Below are positions 46,001-55,124 of a DNA stretch of 64,000 bases, in pieces. Below the pieces are notes generated by a model, which was not told where the DNA came from, searched no databases, and saw nothing but the letters and a program-made list of their open reading frames with translations. The stretch is from JANJUO01 sp942492935 (GTDB taxonomy: Bacteria > Bacteroidota > Ignavibacteria > Kapaibacteriales > UBA2268). The stretch covers positions 4,430,248 through 4,494,247 of the forward strand of contig OW818654.1 of the NCBI GenBank assembly GCA_942492935.1, in the 5' to 3' direction. How positions within the stretch are numbered: the first letter of the stretch is position 1; every line of letters begins with the position of its first letter. Both the position numbers and the translations under genes were made by a program.

Positions 46001-47173
46001 ATGAGTTCAGTAATTTTATCAGCTGTTCGTACTCCAATCGGAGCATTTATGGGGGGCTTAGCATCTTTAACTGCACCACAACTTGGCAGTATTGTAATTA
46101 AGGAATCTGTAAATCGTGCTGGAATAAGCCCAGATGATGTACAAGAAGTAATTATGGGTAATGTGCTATCAGCAGGAGTTGGGCAAGCACCAGCAAGACA
46201 AGCTTCAATTTACGCAGGTTTGCCTGAATCAGTTGAATGTATGACGATTAACAAAGTATGTGGAAGTGGTTTAAAAGCTGTAATGCTTGCCGACCAAGCA
46301 ATCAAAAGTGGCGATGCTTCAGTTATAATTGCTGGTGGTATGGAATCTATGACAAATTCTCCTTATTTGTTATTCAAAGCAAGAGACGGCTATAGAATGG
46401 GCAACGGTGAATTAGTAGATTCAATGATTCACGATGGTTTGTGGGATGTATATAATAAATTTCACATGGGTAATGCTGGTGAAATATGCTCATCAGAATG
46501 TAATATTTCACGTGAAGACCAAGATATTTTTGCTACTAAAAGCTATCAAAATGCAATTGATGCTCAGAAAAATGGTTGGTTCAAAGATGAAATTATTCCT
46601 GTTTCGATACAAACAAAAGCAGGAACAATTGTAGTTGATACAGACGAAGAACCTGGCAAAGTAAGATTTGACAAAATCCCTACTTTAAAAGCTGCTTTCA
46701 AGAAAGATGGAGCAATTACAGCCGCAAATGCGTCTTCTATTGATGATGGTGCCGCAGCACTTGTAGTTACTTCTTCAGATTTTGCTGAATCAAAAGGCAT
46801 TAAACCATTAGCAAAAGTTATTGCACATGCGTCATTTGCTCAAAAACCAGAGTGGTTTACAACTGCACCTACAGCAGTAATTAAAAAAGTATTAGCAAAG
46901 GCAAATATGCAAATTTCAGATATTGACCTTTTTGAAATCAATGAAGCATTTTCATGTGTTCCGATGCACTCAATGCGAGAACTTGGAATAGACAGAGCAA
47001 AAGTAAACATTCATGGTGGTGCAGTTTCTCTTGGACATCCAATTGGAGCGTCAGGTGCAAGAATTCTTACAACATTAATTTATGCTCTTAAAAAAGAAGG
47101 CAAAAAATACGGGATTGCTTCACTATGTATTGGTGGTGGCGAGGCAAATGCTTTAATTATAGAATTGTTATAA
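46001..47173 (+). CDS. Acetyl-CoA C-acetyltransferase (thiolase)
   Basis: Condenses two acetyl-CoA to acetoacetyl-CoA or runs the reverse cleavage. The 390-residue protein has all catalytic residues: nucleophile C87 in NKVCGSGLK, H346 in SLGHPIGASGAR and C376 in SLCIGGGEA. Signature MESMTNSPYLL is present. GAGGA stands six bases before the ATG at 46001; a TTG one codon earlier is not needed. No other fatty-acid or ketone-body gene is adjacent, so the pathway is open. It diverges from the MBL hydrolase. Confidence 0.95.
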   Translation: MSSVILSAVRTPIGAFMGGLASLTAPQLGSIVIKESVNRAGISPDDVQEVIMGNVLSAGVGQAPARQASIYAGLPESVECMTINKVCGSGLKAVMLADQAIKSGDASVIIAGGMESMTNSPYLLFKARDGYRMGNGELVDSMIHDGLWDVYNKFHMGNAGEICSSECNISREDQDIFATKSYQNAIDAQKNGWFKDEIIPVSIQTKAGTIVVDTDEEPGKVRFDKIPTLKAAFKKDGAITAANASSIDDGAAALVVTSSDFAESKGIKPLAKVIAHASFAQKPEWFTTAPTAVIKKVLAKANMQISDIDLFEINEAFSCVPMHSMRELGIDRAKVNIHGGAVSLGHPIGASGARILTTLIYALKKEGKKYGIASLCIGGGEANALIIELL

Positions 47174-47617
47174 TTGTTAGATTAAATTATTCAAATTACG
47201 CCACATTTCATTTATGATTTTCATTAATCTTAATGGGTGTGGCATTTTATTTGCAATTCATGTTGAAGAATTACATGACGCTCGTGAAATCTTAGTGTCA
47301 TTCCGAACTTCGTTTATCGTTGTCATTTTGAACTCGTTTCAGAATCCATTTACGATTTATGTTATTTTCGTACAAGATGTCCAACACTTTGAAAGTGTTG
47401 GACATCTGCATATATTAGATTCCTCATCAAGTGAGGAATGACACGGAATACAAATTGTCATTTTGAACTTGTTTCAGAATCCATCTACGATTTATGTCAT
47501 TTTCGAAACAAGATGTCCAACACTTTGAAAGTGTTGGACATCTGCATATTATATTCCGCATCAAGTGAGGAATGACAATCGTGAAAATTGTCTAAAATCT
47601 TCTCATTTTATTTATCC
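47174..47617. repeat. Intergenic composite hairpin repeat block (two units)
   Basis: Two perfect 31-base GATGTCC hairpins at 47376-47406 and 47512-47542 (136 bp apart). Each is preceded by a TTTTGAACT(C/T)GTTTCAGAAT-type palindrome and followed by a GATTCC/ATTCCGCATCAAGTGAGGAATGAC motif. No gene; it sits in the convergent gap after the thiolase. Confidence 0.8.
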
Positions 47618-48925
47618 TTATTCGGTTACTATAAATTTTGAAGAATATTTTTTGTTGCCATCAGTCAAATTAATTAAGTAAGTACCTTGTGGTAATACTA
47701 TCGGAATTCTGAGTTCAGTTCCATTTGGTTCAACATTAAGTTGATGAACTAATTTTCCATTAATATCGTATATTTCAAGATTAACCGAATTATTAATCAA
47801 TTCAATTCCAGATATTAATAGCATACCTTTTTGATATTCTGATTTTAGTTCTAAATCAATCGGATTTTCAGTAACATTCGATAATACTTTTTTCAAATCA
47901 AATGCAATTAATTTAGAATCTGTTCCTAATACAATAATATCTAATTCATTACTATAATTCAAACCGCTCTCAGCCAAATAATTACTAATATTATAGAGGG
48001 TTTCATTATAAATATTCAAAAGGAAAGTACCTGGTCCTGTGATAGAAGTAAATGTTATTAAAGAATCATTAATAAAACAAAATCTTCCAAAACTTTTAAA
48101 TGGATAGACTTTTTGATTATATTTACGGAATAAAGTTGTAGTTTCTGTATTGAAAAATAAAACTTCACCATTATTAGGAATAAAACCAACAAGTTTATTG
48201 TATTTACTAAATTCAATTCTTTCAAAATTGTAATCTACATTTTCTAATCTCTCCAATTCTTTAATCAACTTCAATGTTTTAGCATCCCAAAGTTTAAGAG
48301 AAGTATAAGAATTTCCATATAATTCCCCAGTTCCACCTGTAGCAAAGAAACGACCGTCTGGGGAGAAGGCGATTTTTTCTATCATTTCTTCTGTTTTAAT
48401 GTAAGAACGTTCTTGTGTAGTGAAATCAAGAATTACTATTGAAGAATCGTGCCCAATAGTTCCGCCATTACTTGCTCTATATGCTACTTTTTTTGAACTT
48501 GGAACAAATGTAACCCGATTTCCATTTCCAAAAGTTTTTGAACTTAAGTCAGATAGATCAATTATTGTAACTCCATCATAAGATGTAGCGAGATACTTTC
48601 CATCATCAGAAATATCGATAGACGAAATTTCAACCTTTTCAGAAAATTTCGGTAATATTATTACAAGTTTTCCAGTATTACCATCAATTTCACTGATTTG
48701 AAGTTCACTTTTTACTGTATTCCCATCTTTAAATCCATTTCTGTAAACAAATATGTTACCATTAGGATGCACAGCAAACCCATGAATCCCACCAATTGAA
48801 GAATCAGCTACCCATAGTATGCGTGGGTCTGGTTCCACAGCCCATCCCACAAAATAATTAGACATAAGCAGCACTAAAGCTGCAAGCGATAAGAGCCAAG
48901 CTCTTGTTTTTTGTTTGCGTAACAT
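47618..48925 (-). CDS. WD40/PQQ-like propeller protein with T9SS sorting domain
   Basis: A 435-residue secreted protein. Signal/anchor segment about 10-29. A WD40-like propeller spans about 35-340 with repeats such as GIHGFAVHPNGNIFVYRNG, IDISDDGKYLATSYDG, IAFSPDGRFFATGGTGE and SLKLWDAKTLKLIKEL. The last about 75 residues (VNLEIYDINGKLVHQL, LPQGTYLINLTDGNKKYSSK) are a type IX C-terminal sorting domain. It is therefore probably displayed on or released from the cell surface. Ligand unknown. It is a lone gene between two repeat-rich spacers. Confidence 0.82.
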   Translation of the reverse strand: MLRKQKTRAWLLSLAALVLLMSNYFVGWAVEPDPRILWVADSSIGGIHGFAVHPNGNIFVYRNGFKDGNTVKSELQISEIDGNTGKLVIILPKFSEKVEISSIDISDDGKYLATSYDGVTIIDLSDLSSKTFGNGNRVTFVPSSKKVAYRASNGGTIGHDSSIVILDFTTQERSYIKTEEMIEKIAFSPDGRFFATGGTGELYGNSYTSLKLWDAKTLKLIKELERLENVDYNFERIEFSKYNKLVGFIPNNGEVLFFNTETTTLFRKYNQKVYPFKSFGRFCFINDSLITFTSITGPGTFLLNIYNETLYNISNYLAESGLNYSNELDIIVLGTDSKLIAFDLKKVLSNVTENPIDLELKSEYQKGMLLISGIELINNSVNLEIYDINGKLVHQLNVEPNGTELRIPIVLPQGTYLINLTDGNKKYSSKFIVTE

Positions 48926-49953
48926 ATCTCAATTCTCAAATACTTTTTCTAAATTTGCAATTCCCCACATATACAATGACACATAAAAGTGCTTTTCGTT
49001 TCACAGGAATGAAAAAATAATTGTAAATTGCAATTTCCACTTTGTCATTCTGAAGTGCGGAACAAATATATTTAAAAAATATGCAAAATGACACTATTAT
49101 AAAAAATTGTCGTCATTGGTAGATTGTTTCAGAATCCTCAATGTAGAATTAATTCAAATCCCCCTTTCCCCCTTTATTAAAGGGGGATTAAGGAGGATTT
49201 CCTTCATCCGAAGTTTATTGGAACTGCCTCAAAAATCGTCATACTGATGCAAGGAAAAAAGGTGTCATTGGTAACTCGTTTCAGAATACATTTCCCTGTC
49301 ATTTTCGAAACGAGATGTCCAACACTTTGAAAGTGTTGGACATCTGCATATTATATTCCGCATCAAGTGAGGGATGACACGGAATACAAATTGTCATTTT
49401 GAACTCGTTCAGAATACATTTCCCTGTCATTTTTCGAAACGAGATGTCCAACACTTTGAAAGTGTTGGACATCTGCATATTATATTCCGCATCAAGTGAG
49501 GAATGACACGGAATACAAATTGTCATTTTGAACTCGTTTCAGGATCCATGCCTTTATCCTTAGTTGAGTAAATAAATATTTTATTTTATTATAAAAAAAT
49601 CCCGCTCGGGATTAAATGTTTGTAAACCCCACACTTCGACAAGCTCAGTGCAACGCTAACCTTCCCCAAGGGGAAGGAACTGGCGTAAGTCCAGCTATCC
49701 CTACAAAAGCTATGTTCCATTAAAATGATTATGAATATTTTGCTAAAATCTGTCTTGCAGAAGTGAAATAATTCCTTAACCCAACTGTCGCCATTTGATG
49801 CATAAGTCCCTATAAAATCAATAATAATAATTAATTAAAATTATGTTGACTAAAAATTTATCTTACTATCATTACTTTTAAATAATTATTTCCTTTACCT
49901 TCCTTATAACTCGTAGCGGATTACTAATAAATGGTAAGCTATCGTTAAGAATT
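48926..49953. repeat. 1-kb gene-free region with hairpin repeats
   Basis: Contains a CCCCCTTT-ATT-AAAGGGGG hairpin near 49168-49186. Two near-identical 129-bp tandem units carry the GATGTCC hairpin (49314-49344, 49443-49473) with their flanking palindromes. There is an ATCCC-GCTC-GGGAT palindrome near 49600 and a CCTTCCCC-AAGGGGAAGG palindrome near 49662-49679. A minus-strand frame at 49299-49526 is only the tandem repeat read through and repeats itself in translation. Confidence 0.8.
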
Positions 49954-51204
49954 CTATGGTTTAATAGCGATATAATTCCAATCTTCAAGATTAAAATATT
50001 TGTTGATAATAAAATTCAAATCTTCGATAGTAACTGCATCTATTGATTTAATTGTCGAAATACTATCTTCATATAATCCTAATTGAAATTCATTTTTTAC
50101 CATTGATTGAATTCTTGCAGATTTGCTTTCTAATTCCATTATTACACTTGATTTTAATTGCTCTTTTGCTCTTTTGAATTCTGATAACTTGACTTTGTTT
50201 TGTGATATTGCTGCAATTTCTTTCATCAATGATTGTTTCAGAAGTTTTTCATTTTTCTTATCAGTTGCGGAATAAATATAAAAACCACCACAATCTTCAA
50301 ATAATTGTATAGTAGAATAAACTGTATAAGCAATACCCGATTTTTCCCGAATATTTTGGTATAGCCGTGAACTCATTCCATCGCCAAATAATACATTCAA
50401 CACAGCCATAGGATATCTTTCAGGTGATTTTATTCCTTCAATTCTTTTTGCTAACAATAAGTGAGTTTGTTGAATTTGTTTTTTTTCAATTCTTGAACTG
50501 CTTTTTAATATTGGTGGGATGGTTCTCTCAGGACGATTAAAATAAGTATCGTTGAATTGGCAATATTTTTCAGCTAGTTGTACAATTTTTGAGTGGTCCA
50601 AAGAGCCAGATGCAATTATAATCATATTGTCAGGAGCAAAAAATGTTTTATGATATAATTTCAAATCATTATCAGTTATTCTTTGTACTGACTCAATTGT
50701 TCCAACAATTTGATTGCCCAGTGGGTGAGAGCCAAATAAAATATTATCAGCATAATCAAAAATCAACTCTTCGGGGTCATCTTCATAGGATTTAATTTCT
50801 TCGATAATTACTGTTTTTTCTCTCTCAACATCTTTTGGTTTAATTAAAGGATTTAGTACAATATCAGTAAGCATTGAAAATGTTTTTTGAAAATGAGTAT
50901 TTAATGCCCGCACATAGAATAGAGTATTTTCTTGAGTAGTAAACGCATTTGTATAAGCACCAAGAGATTCAAATGAAGTAGCAATTTTTCTTGCACTTAA
51001 TTTTTGAGAGCCCTTGAAAATTATATGTTCAAGAAAATGAGTTATTCCCGGGAGATTTTCAAAATCATCTCTTGCACCTGCTTTTACGCAAATTCCAAGA
51101 GCGTAAGATTCTGAATAGGGTAAATACTCAGTTACTACTCTAACACCATTATTTAAAACTGTTTTCTGATAACCTGTCGTCTTTATTGCTTTTTCAACTT
51201 TCAC
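49954..51204 (-). CDS. M16 family zinc metallopeptidase (processing-peptidase-like)
   Basis: A 416-residue peptidase of the insulinase/mitochondrial-processing-peptidase family. The inverted zinc motif HFLEH (H56, H60 with E59) is complete, and the third ligand is expected in EKTVIIEEIKSYEDDPEEL. GITHFLEHIIFKGS and GDGMSSRLYQNIREK are family hallmarks, the latter in the inactive-half interface. No signal peptide is seen. The start is unsure: no ATG occurs, and I chose GTG 51204; TTG 51237 would add 11 residues. Confidence 0.88.
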   Translation of the reverse strand: MKVEKAIKTTGYQKTVLNNGVRVVTEYLPYSESYALGICVKAGARDDFENLPGITHFLEHIIFKGSQKLSARKIATSFESLGAYTNAFTTQENTLFYVRALNTHFQKTFSMLTDIVLNPLIKPKDVEREKTVIIEEIKSYEDDPEELIFDYADNILFGSHPLGNQIVGTIESVQRITDNDLKLYHKTFFAPDNMIIIASGSLDHSKIVQLAEKYCQFNDTYFNRPERTIPPILKSSSRIEKKQIQQTHLLLAKRIEGIKSPERYPMAVLNVLFGDGMSSRLYQNIREKSGIAYTVYSTIQLFEDCGGFYIYSATDKKNEKLLKQSLMKEIAAISQNKVKLSEFKRAKEQLKSSVIMELESKSARIQSMVKNEFQLGLYEDSISTIKSIDAVTIEDLNFIINKYFNLEDWNYIAIKP

Positions 51205-51480
51205 TATTACAACTTTGAATTTAAATTCAATTTTCAAAAAAATATAAAATATATAATCGAAAATATGATAAATGTATTTTATAAAGTTTTTAAATTAAAC
51301 AACAAATACCGTAAATAAGGGTGTTGAAAATACGGAATTGATTTTGAAGTAAATACTTGGTAATCGGTTGATAAATTAATATTGAAATTCCCACTAGGGA
51401 TTTCAAATAAATTCTCAATACCCCTTTTAAAACTTTACTTGTAAATCTATATATGTGGGTAAGTAGTTACGAGTATTTAT

Positions 51481-52086
51481 CTATTTTTTCAGCCATTCAT
51501 TGTAGGTAGCTTCGTATAAACTATCTGGTAAACTACAATTGTTATACATACCCGCCACAGTTCGTTGCCGATATGCTTCAAAAACCGTTACTGCACAAGC
51601 AACTGAAATATTTAAGCTTTTTATCATACCAATTTGAGGAATGAGAATATTACCATCTGCTAATTCAACTGCTTTGTCGCTTACTCCTGAATGTTCATTT
51701 CCAAATACAAGAGCGATTGGTTCACAGAAATCAACATCATAAATTGATACAGCATCAGTAGATAAATGTGTTGTTAGAATTTTTTTTCCTTCAATTTTTA
51801 ATTCTTTATAACACTCTTCAATAGATATATATCTCTTACTTTGAATCCATTTTTTTGCACTGGCAGAACTTGTTTCTACAAGTTTTGGAAATGGATGAGA
51901 ACCATCATAAACAAGATGAACTTCCAAAATACCAACAGCATCACAAGAGCGAAGACAAGCTGATAGATTATGCGGGTCCCAAACATTTTCAAAAACGACT
52001 GTTAATGTGGTTTGCCTTTTGTCAAGTACAGATTTTATTCTATCGATTCTGTTTGTTGTTCTATTCATTATATTTAATTCTTCCAT
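51481..52086 (-). CDS. trmH: tRNA (guanosine-18-2'-O)-methyltransferase TrmH
   Basis: A SPOUT-class methylase that modifies G18 in the D-loop of tRNA. The 201 residues align along their length with E. coli TrmH: VLDKRQTTLTVVFENVWDPHN (conserved asparagine) near the start, ACLRSCDAVGILEVHLV, LVFGNEHSGVSDKAVELAD, and IPQIGMIKSLNISVACAV for the trefoil-knot SAM site, then YRQRTVAGMY. Either ATG 52086 or ATG 52068 (MNRTTNRIDR) could be the start. It is a single gene, with 276 bases before the M16 gene. Confidence 0.92.
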   Translation of the reverse strand: MEELNIMNRTTNRIDRIKSVLDKRQTTLTVVFENVWDPHNLSACLRSCDAVGILEVHLVYDGSHPFPKLVETSSASAKKWIQSKRYISIEECYKELKIEGKKILTTHLSTDAVSIYDVDFCEPIALVFGNEHSGVSDKAVELADGNILIPQIGMIKSLNISVACAVTVFEAYRQRTVAGMYNNCSLPDSLYEATYNEWLKK

Positions 52087-52214
52087 AATTTCATTACGAT
52101 AAAAACTACAAAATTACGAATTATTCCAAATAGTTACTTAATGAAATTGATATAAATTTCGTTTTCTATTTTTCATTTCGAATAACGTGAGAATGAAATC
52201 GTTTAAGAAACAAA

Positions 52215-52400
52215 TCAAAATTTATGTCATTTTCACAACAAGATGTCCAACACTTTGAAAGTGTTGGACATCTGAATATATTAGATTCCGCATCAAGTGC
52301 GGAATGACACTCGCGAAAATTGTCATTCTGAACTCGTTTCAGAATCTACCCTCGAATTATGTCATTCTGAACTCGTTTCAGAATCTATTTTGGCAAGTAT
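52215..52400. repeat. Composite hairpin repeat, one unit
   Basis: A perfect 31-base GATGTCC hairpin at 52242-52272 is followed by GATTCCGCATCAAGTGCGGAATGACAC, then two CATTCTGAACTCGTTTCAGAATC palindromes in a row. Same motif order as at 15200, 47300 and 49300. Confidence 0.8.
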
Positions 52401-52546
52401 GAAATATCAATACCGCCATAAGTTGAATCAAAATCTGCTTTTATGTTAATTTGAACAGATTCTCAAGAATCAACATATTCGTATTCTTGTGCATTCATGC
52501 TTAAAAAACACAAAATGATTATTGGGATAAGGAGATATTTTTTCAT
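52385..52546 (-). pseudogene. Remnant of a small secreted-protein gene with internal stop
   Basis: ATG at 52546 opens MKKYLLIPIIILCFLSMNAQ, a good signal peptide, then seven residues to an in-frame TGA at 52463-52465. The frame continues sensibly for 25 more codons (ESVQINIKADF...ISYLPK) to TAG. The first 11 residues and the DNA upstream are nearly identical to the start of the lipoprotein gene at 53182. So it looks like a duplicated start region and a broken reading frame. The TGA would be TGG (Trp) by one change. Confidence 0.5.
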
Positions 52547-52573
52547 GTTTGTTCCTTTTTAGTTTGTAATTTA

Positions 52574-53182
52574 TTAATAATCTGTATATGCTTGATTCTT
52601 TAAATCAAATCTGCCGTCGGTAATTTGCATTTTTTGCCCTGTATTTGATACTAAATGAATTTCAAATTTACCACTTATTATTGTATTTCCACTATATCTA
52701 CCTGCCATTATTTTGTTAGTGGCTGTATTAAAATATGCATCTATATAATCTTTACTTATATTTGTAATTTCAAAAAAATTTTTATCATTAATAAGTGTAT
52801 CAAGAAAATAAGATTTCTTTTCAAGCCAAAATCTCGCATTTTTAATTTGATATACTCCTAATCCTAATATATCATCAGCAAAAAATTCTAAGTCTTCTAA
52901 TCCTTCATTTCGATTAGCCACTATCGTAATTTTAACTAAATCATTAACCCTATTACCCGTACTATCAAGAATTTGCGGTTCTACAAACATAGCGTGAGAA
53001 TACATCATAGTTGGGAAATTGAAACTTGTCTTTGGCTTCCACACTATTCCATCAAGAAGGAAAGACAGAGTACCTTTTCCATTTGTTGAAGGGGATGTAA
53101 GAGAATTTTCATCATCCTTACTGCATCCGTTCATTGAAATCATAATTAATATGATTATTGGGATAAGAAGATATTTTTTCAT
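52574..53182 (-). CDS. Predicted lipoprotein, unknown function
   Basis: A 202-residue protein starting MKKYLLIPIIILIMISMNGC, a clear lipoprotein signal with lipidated cysteine 20, followed by a polar SKDDEN spacer. AGGA stands eight bases before ATG 53182. The frame extends 28 codons further upstream but through non-family sequence containing a repeat, so I reject the longer form. The mature part is beta-rich (GTLSFLLDGIVWKP, GKFEIHLVSNTGQ), a pattern common in small Bacteroidota lipoproteins that I cannot name. Its start region is duplicated at 52546. Confidence 0.65.
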   Translation of the reverse strand: MKKYLLIPIIILIMISMNGCSKDDENSLTSPSTNGKGTLSFLLDGIVWKPKTSFNFPTMMYSHAMFVEPQILDSTGNRVNDLVKITIVANRNEGLEDLEFFADDILGLGVYQIKNARFWLEKKSYFLDTLINDKNFFEITNISKDYIDAYFNTATNKIMAGRYSGNTIISGKFEIHLVSNTGQKMQITDGRFDLKNQAYTDY

Positions 53183-53365
53183 TTTTTTTCCTATTTTTAT
53201 TATTTCAATTAAATTAGCAACGTAGTTGCGTCCTGTTTGTAGAAAGAATTTTTCAAAAAAAACCATGTTTCTTAATCTTTGAGATTTGCTACACTATTGT
53301 AGTTTAGCAAATCTATAACTTTCTTTCACAATTCAAATTAACATATTGGCATAATCAATATCATT

Positions 53366-53956
53366 TTACCAAAGAATGTCATAATTGACATTTAAATTTA
53401 AAGAATTTGGTGTAATACTTCCATTACCTAAAAAATCTGATTCAGACCATCCTGGATGATAATAATAATAAAGTCTACTTAGGGAAAATTTCAAATTATC
53501 AGTTAATTGATAATGTATTGCAAGTCCAAATCCTGTTGAATTATAACTTTTAAATTTGCTTGGTGAGATGATAATATGATTAAGGTTCATTGACAAATTT
53601 AGATTGTCTATTATTTCAACAAAATACCACTTTATACCTGCACTGATTCCAATTTGACTATAAGTTTCATTATCAATTTTGTTGTATTGGTCAGAAAAAT
53701 CATGATAATTTCCAATTTTTGATGCGAACCAATAATGTGTATTCAATCCAATATCAAAGTTTTTTGCAAAATTATAATCAATACCAAAATTAAAAATTTT
53801 TCCCTTGCTAAAATCTTCATCCAATTCGTTAAATCCAGTAATAATACCAGCCCCTAATCCAATAGACATTGAATTTTTTGTTCCAATAGTTTTGATTTCT
53901 TCCTCTGCAAATCCAAAGCAAGTTGCCATTAAAAAAATCAAGAGTAGTTTTTTCAT
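53366..53956 (-). CDS. Small outer-membrane beta-barrel protein
   Basis: A 196-residue protein with a signal peptide (1-17, CFGFA) and about eight amphipathic strands (MSIGLGAGIITGF, FNFGIDYNFAKNFDIGLN, GISAGIKWYFVE, NSLNLNVNYDILW). The C-terminal aromatic residue fits outer-membrane insertion. AAGGA precedes the ATG. It lies 15 bases after the lipoprotein gene at 53972-54595, so the two are probably co-expressed. Function unknown; the barrel call is from the strand pattern. Confidence 0.7.
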   Translation of the reverse strand: MKKLLLIFLMATCFGFAEEEIKTIGTKNSMSIGLGAGIITGFNELDEDFSKGKIFNFGIDYNFAKNFDIGLNTHYWFASKIGNYHDFSDQYNKIDNETYSQIGISAGIKWYFVEIIDNLNLSMNLNHIIISPSKFKSYNSTGFGLAIHYQLTDNLKFSLSRLYYYYHPGWSESDFLGNGSITPNSLNLNVNYDILW

Positions 53957-53971
53957 TTTTTTATTCCTTGA

Positions 53972-54595
53972 TTAATTTAACTTGTAAGATTTTAATTCTG
54001 TTTTCATTGCTAATTTGAAAATACCTTTTTCTTTATCCAAATCAAGTACTTCATTTAAAATTAATCCTACTCCTGGGGAATAATAAAAATTTAATATTTT
54101 ATATAAAACGTTATAATCATTGTAGGAATTTAAAACATATTTTATACATTTAAATTTGCCTGCTTTTACTTCAATAATTGCATCAACATCTTCAGTGAAA
54201 AATTTTTGCCATTCATTTTGATAAATTAATTCTTGCCTAATTGTTGGATATTTTAAAAAATTCATTGAGTTCAAATCATCTAAGTCGTACAAAATGTAAT
54301 GTCCATCTTGTTTGTTTTGATGATAACTTTTGACAAAATATATGTTATTACTTTGGCTGTTAATTAAATTTAATTGAAAATACGTCTGATTATTAACTTC
54401 GATCTGCGAATCAATATTCAAAGTATATTCAATTGTTTCAATTTTATTATCACTGTGATAAATACAATCAATATATTCCCAAGAATTGCCAATTTTCAAA
54501 GGCATCAATACTGAAGTATCAGTTGGATTTGTGCCGTTATCGCCACAAGAATTAACGAAAATCGTTAAGAGAATTAAAGCAAATAGTTTTTTCAT
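53972..54595 (-). CDS. Predicted lipoprotein, unknown function
   Basis: A 207-residue protein with the signal MKKLFALILLTIFVNSC (lipidated cysteine 17) and a GDNGTNPTD spacer. AAGGA stands a few bases before the ATG. The mature part contains LKIGNSWEYIDC near its start, a motif seen in secreted Bacteroidota/Chlorobi proteins of unknown role, and GKFKCIKYVLNSY later. It is paired with the small barrel gene 15 bases downstream. Confidence 0.68.
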   Translation of the reverse strand: MKKLFALILLTIFVNSCGDNGTNPTDTSVLMPLKIGNSWEYIDCIYHSDNKIETIEYTLNIDSQIEVNNQTYFQLNLINSQSNNIYFVKSYHQNKQDGHYILYDLDDLNSMNFLKYPTIRQELIYQNEWQKFFTEDVDAIIEVKAGKFKCIKYVLNSYNDYNVLYKILNFYYSPGVGLILNEVLDLDKEKGIFKLAMKTELKSYKLN

Positions 54596-55059
54596 TTTTG
54601 TTTCCTTTGGTTAATTAAAGAGAGAATTGTTTGTAAATAGAATTTGATGTGAGAGATTTTCTTTGCTGATTAAGCTAAGTATATATATATATATATATAC
54701 TTACTCTGTTTTGATGATAATGTTGAAATCATAAAAAATACTCCGAGAAATAAAAAAAATATGTAATTAATTAATTATGGAAACATTTTTATTAACCGTG
54801 CTGTTTCCAATTGTAATTTAAAAAGATTTTTTTTAATATCCAAGAACTTTCTATAATTTTTTTTAAAATGCATTATTTTTGGGGAAAATGGGAATATTTT
54901 TCGTATAAAATGGCTTTCTTGTGATGTAACAGTAGAGAAATATCATATAAAAGCCAAAAATGTAGCGTAATTGTGATTTATCTATGTCGCTCCTATGGAG
55001 CTATAACTTAAAAAAACAAATCTTTGCTACTAATATGTCGCAACTACGTTGCTAAATAG
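54596..55059. other. Gene-free region with an AT palindrome
   Basis: Holds a perfect palindrome of alternating AT (54678-54703, AAGT...ACTT ends), a GCTCC-TAT-GGAGC palindrome (54989-55001) and an inverted GCAAC-TAC-GTTGC palindrome (55040-55052). No gene seen. Confidence 0.6.
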
Positions 55060-55100
55060 AAAAAAAACCTTCCAGAGTTCATCAAAACTTCGGAAGGTTC
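55060..55100 (-). terminator. Rho-independent terminator of the ferritin gene
   Basis: On the minus strand AACCTTCC (55092-55099) pairs with GGAAGGTT (55066-55073), followed by a run of T (55060-55066). It lies 25 bases beyond the stop. The stem sequence is the same as in hairpin repeat copies B and C. Confidence 0.8.
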
Positions 55101-55124
55101 ATTATTATAAGCATTAGAAAATCA

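Noticed and set aside
47214..47441. A 75-residue plus-strand frame after the thiolase
   Set aside because: It runs through the GATGTCC hairpin repeats, with no Shine-Dalgarno and no family.
49299..49526. A 75-residue minus-strand frame
   Set aside because: It is the 129-bp tandem hairpin repeat translated twice; the residues repeat themselves and no start signal is seen.
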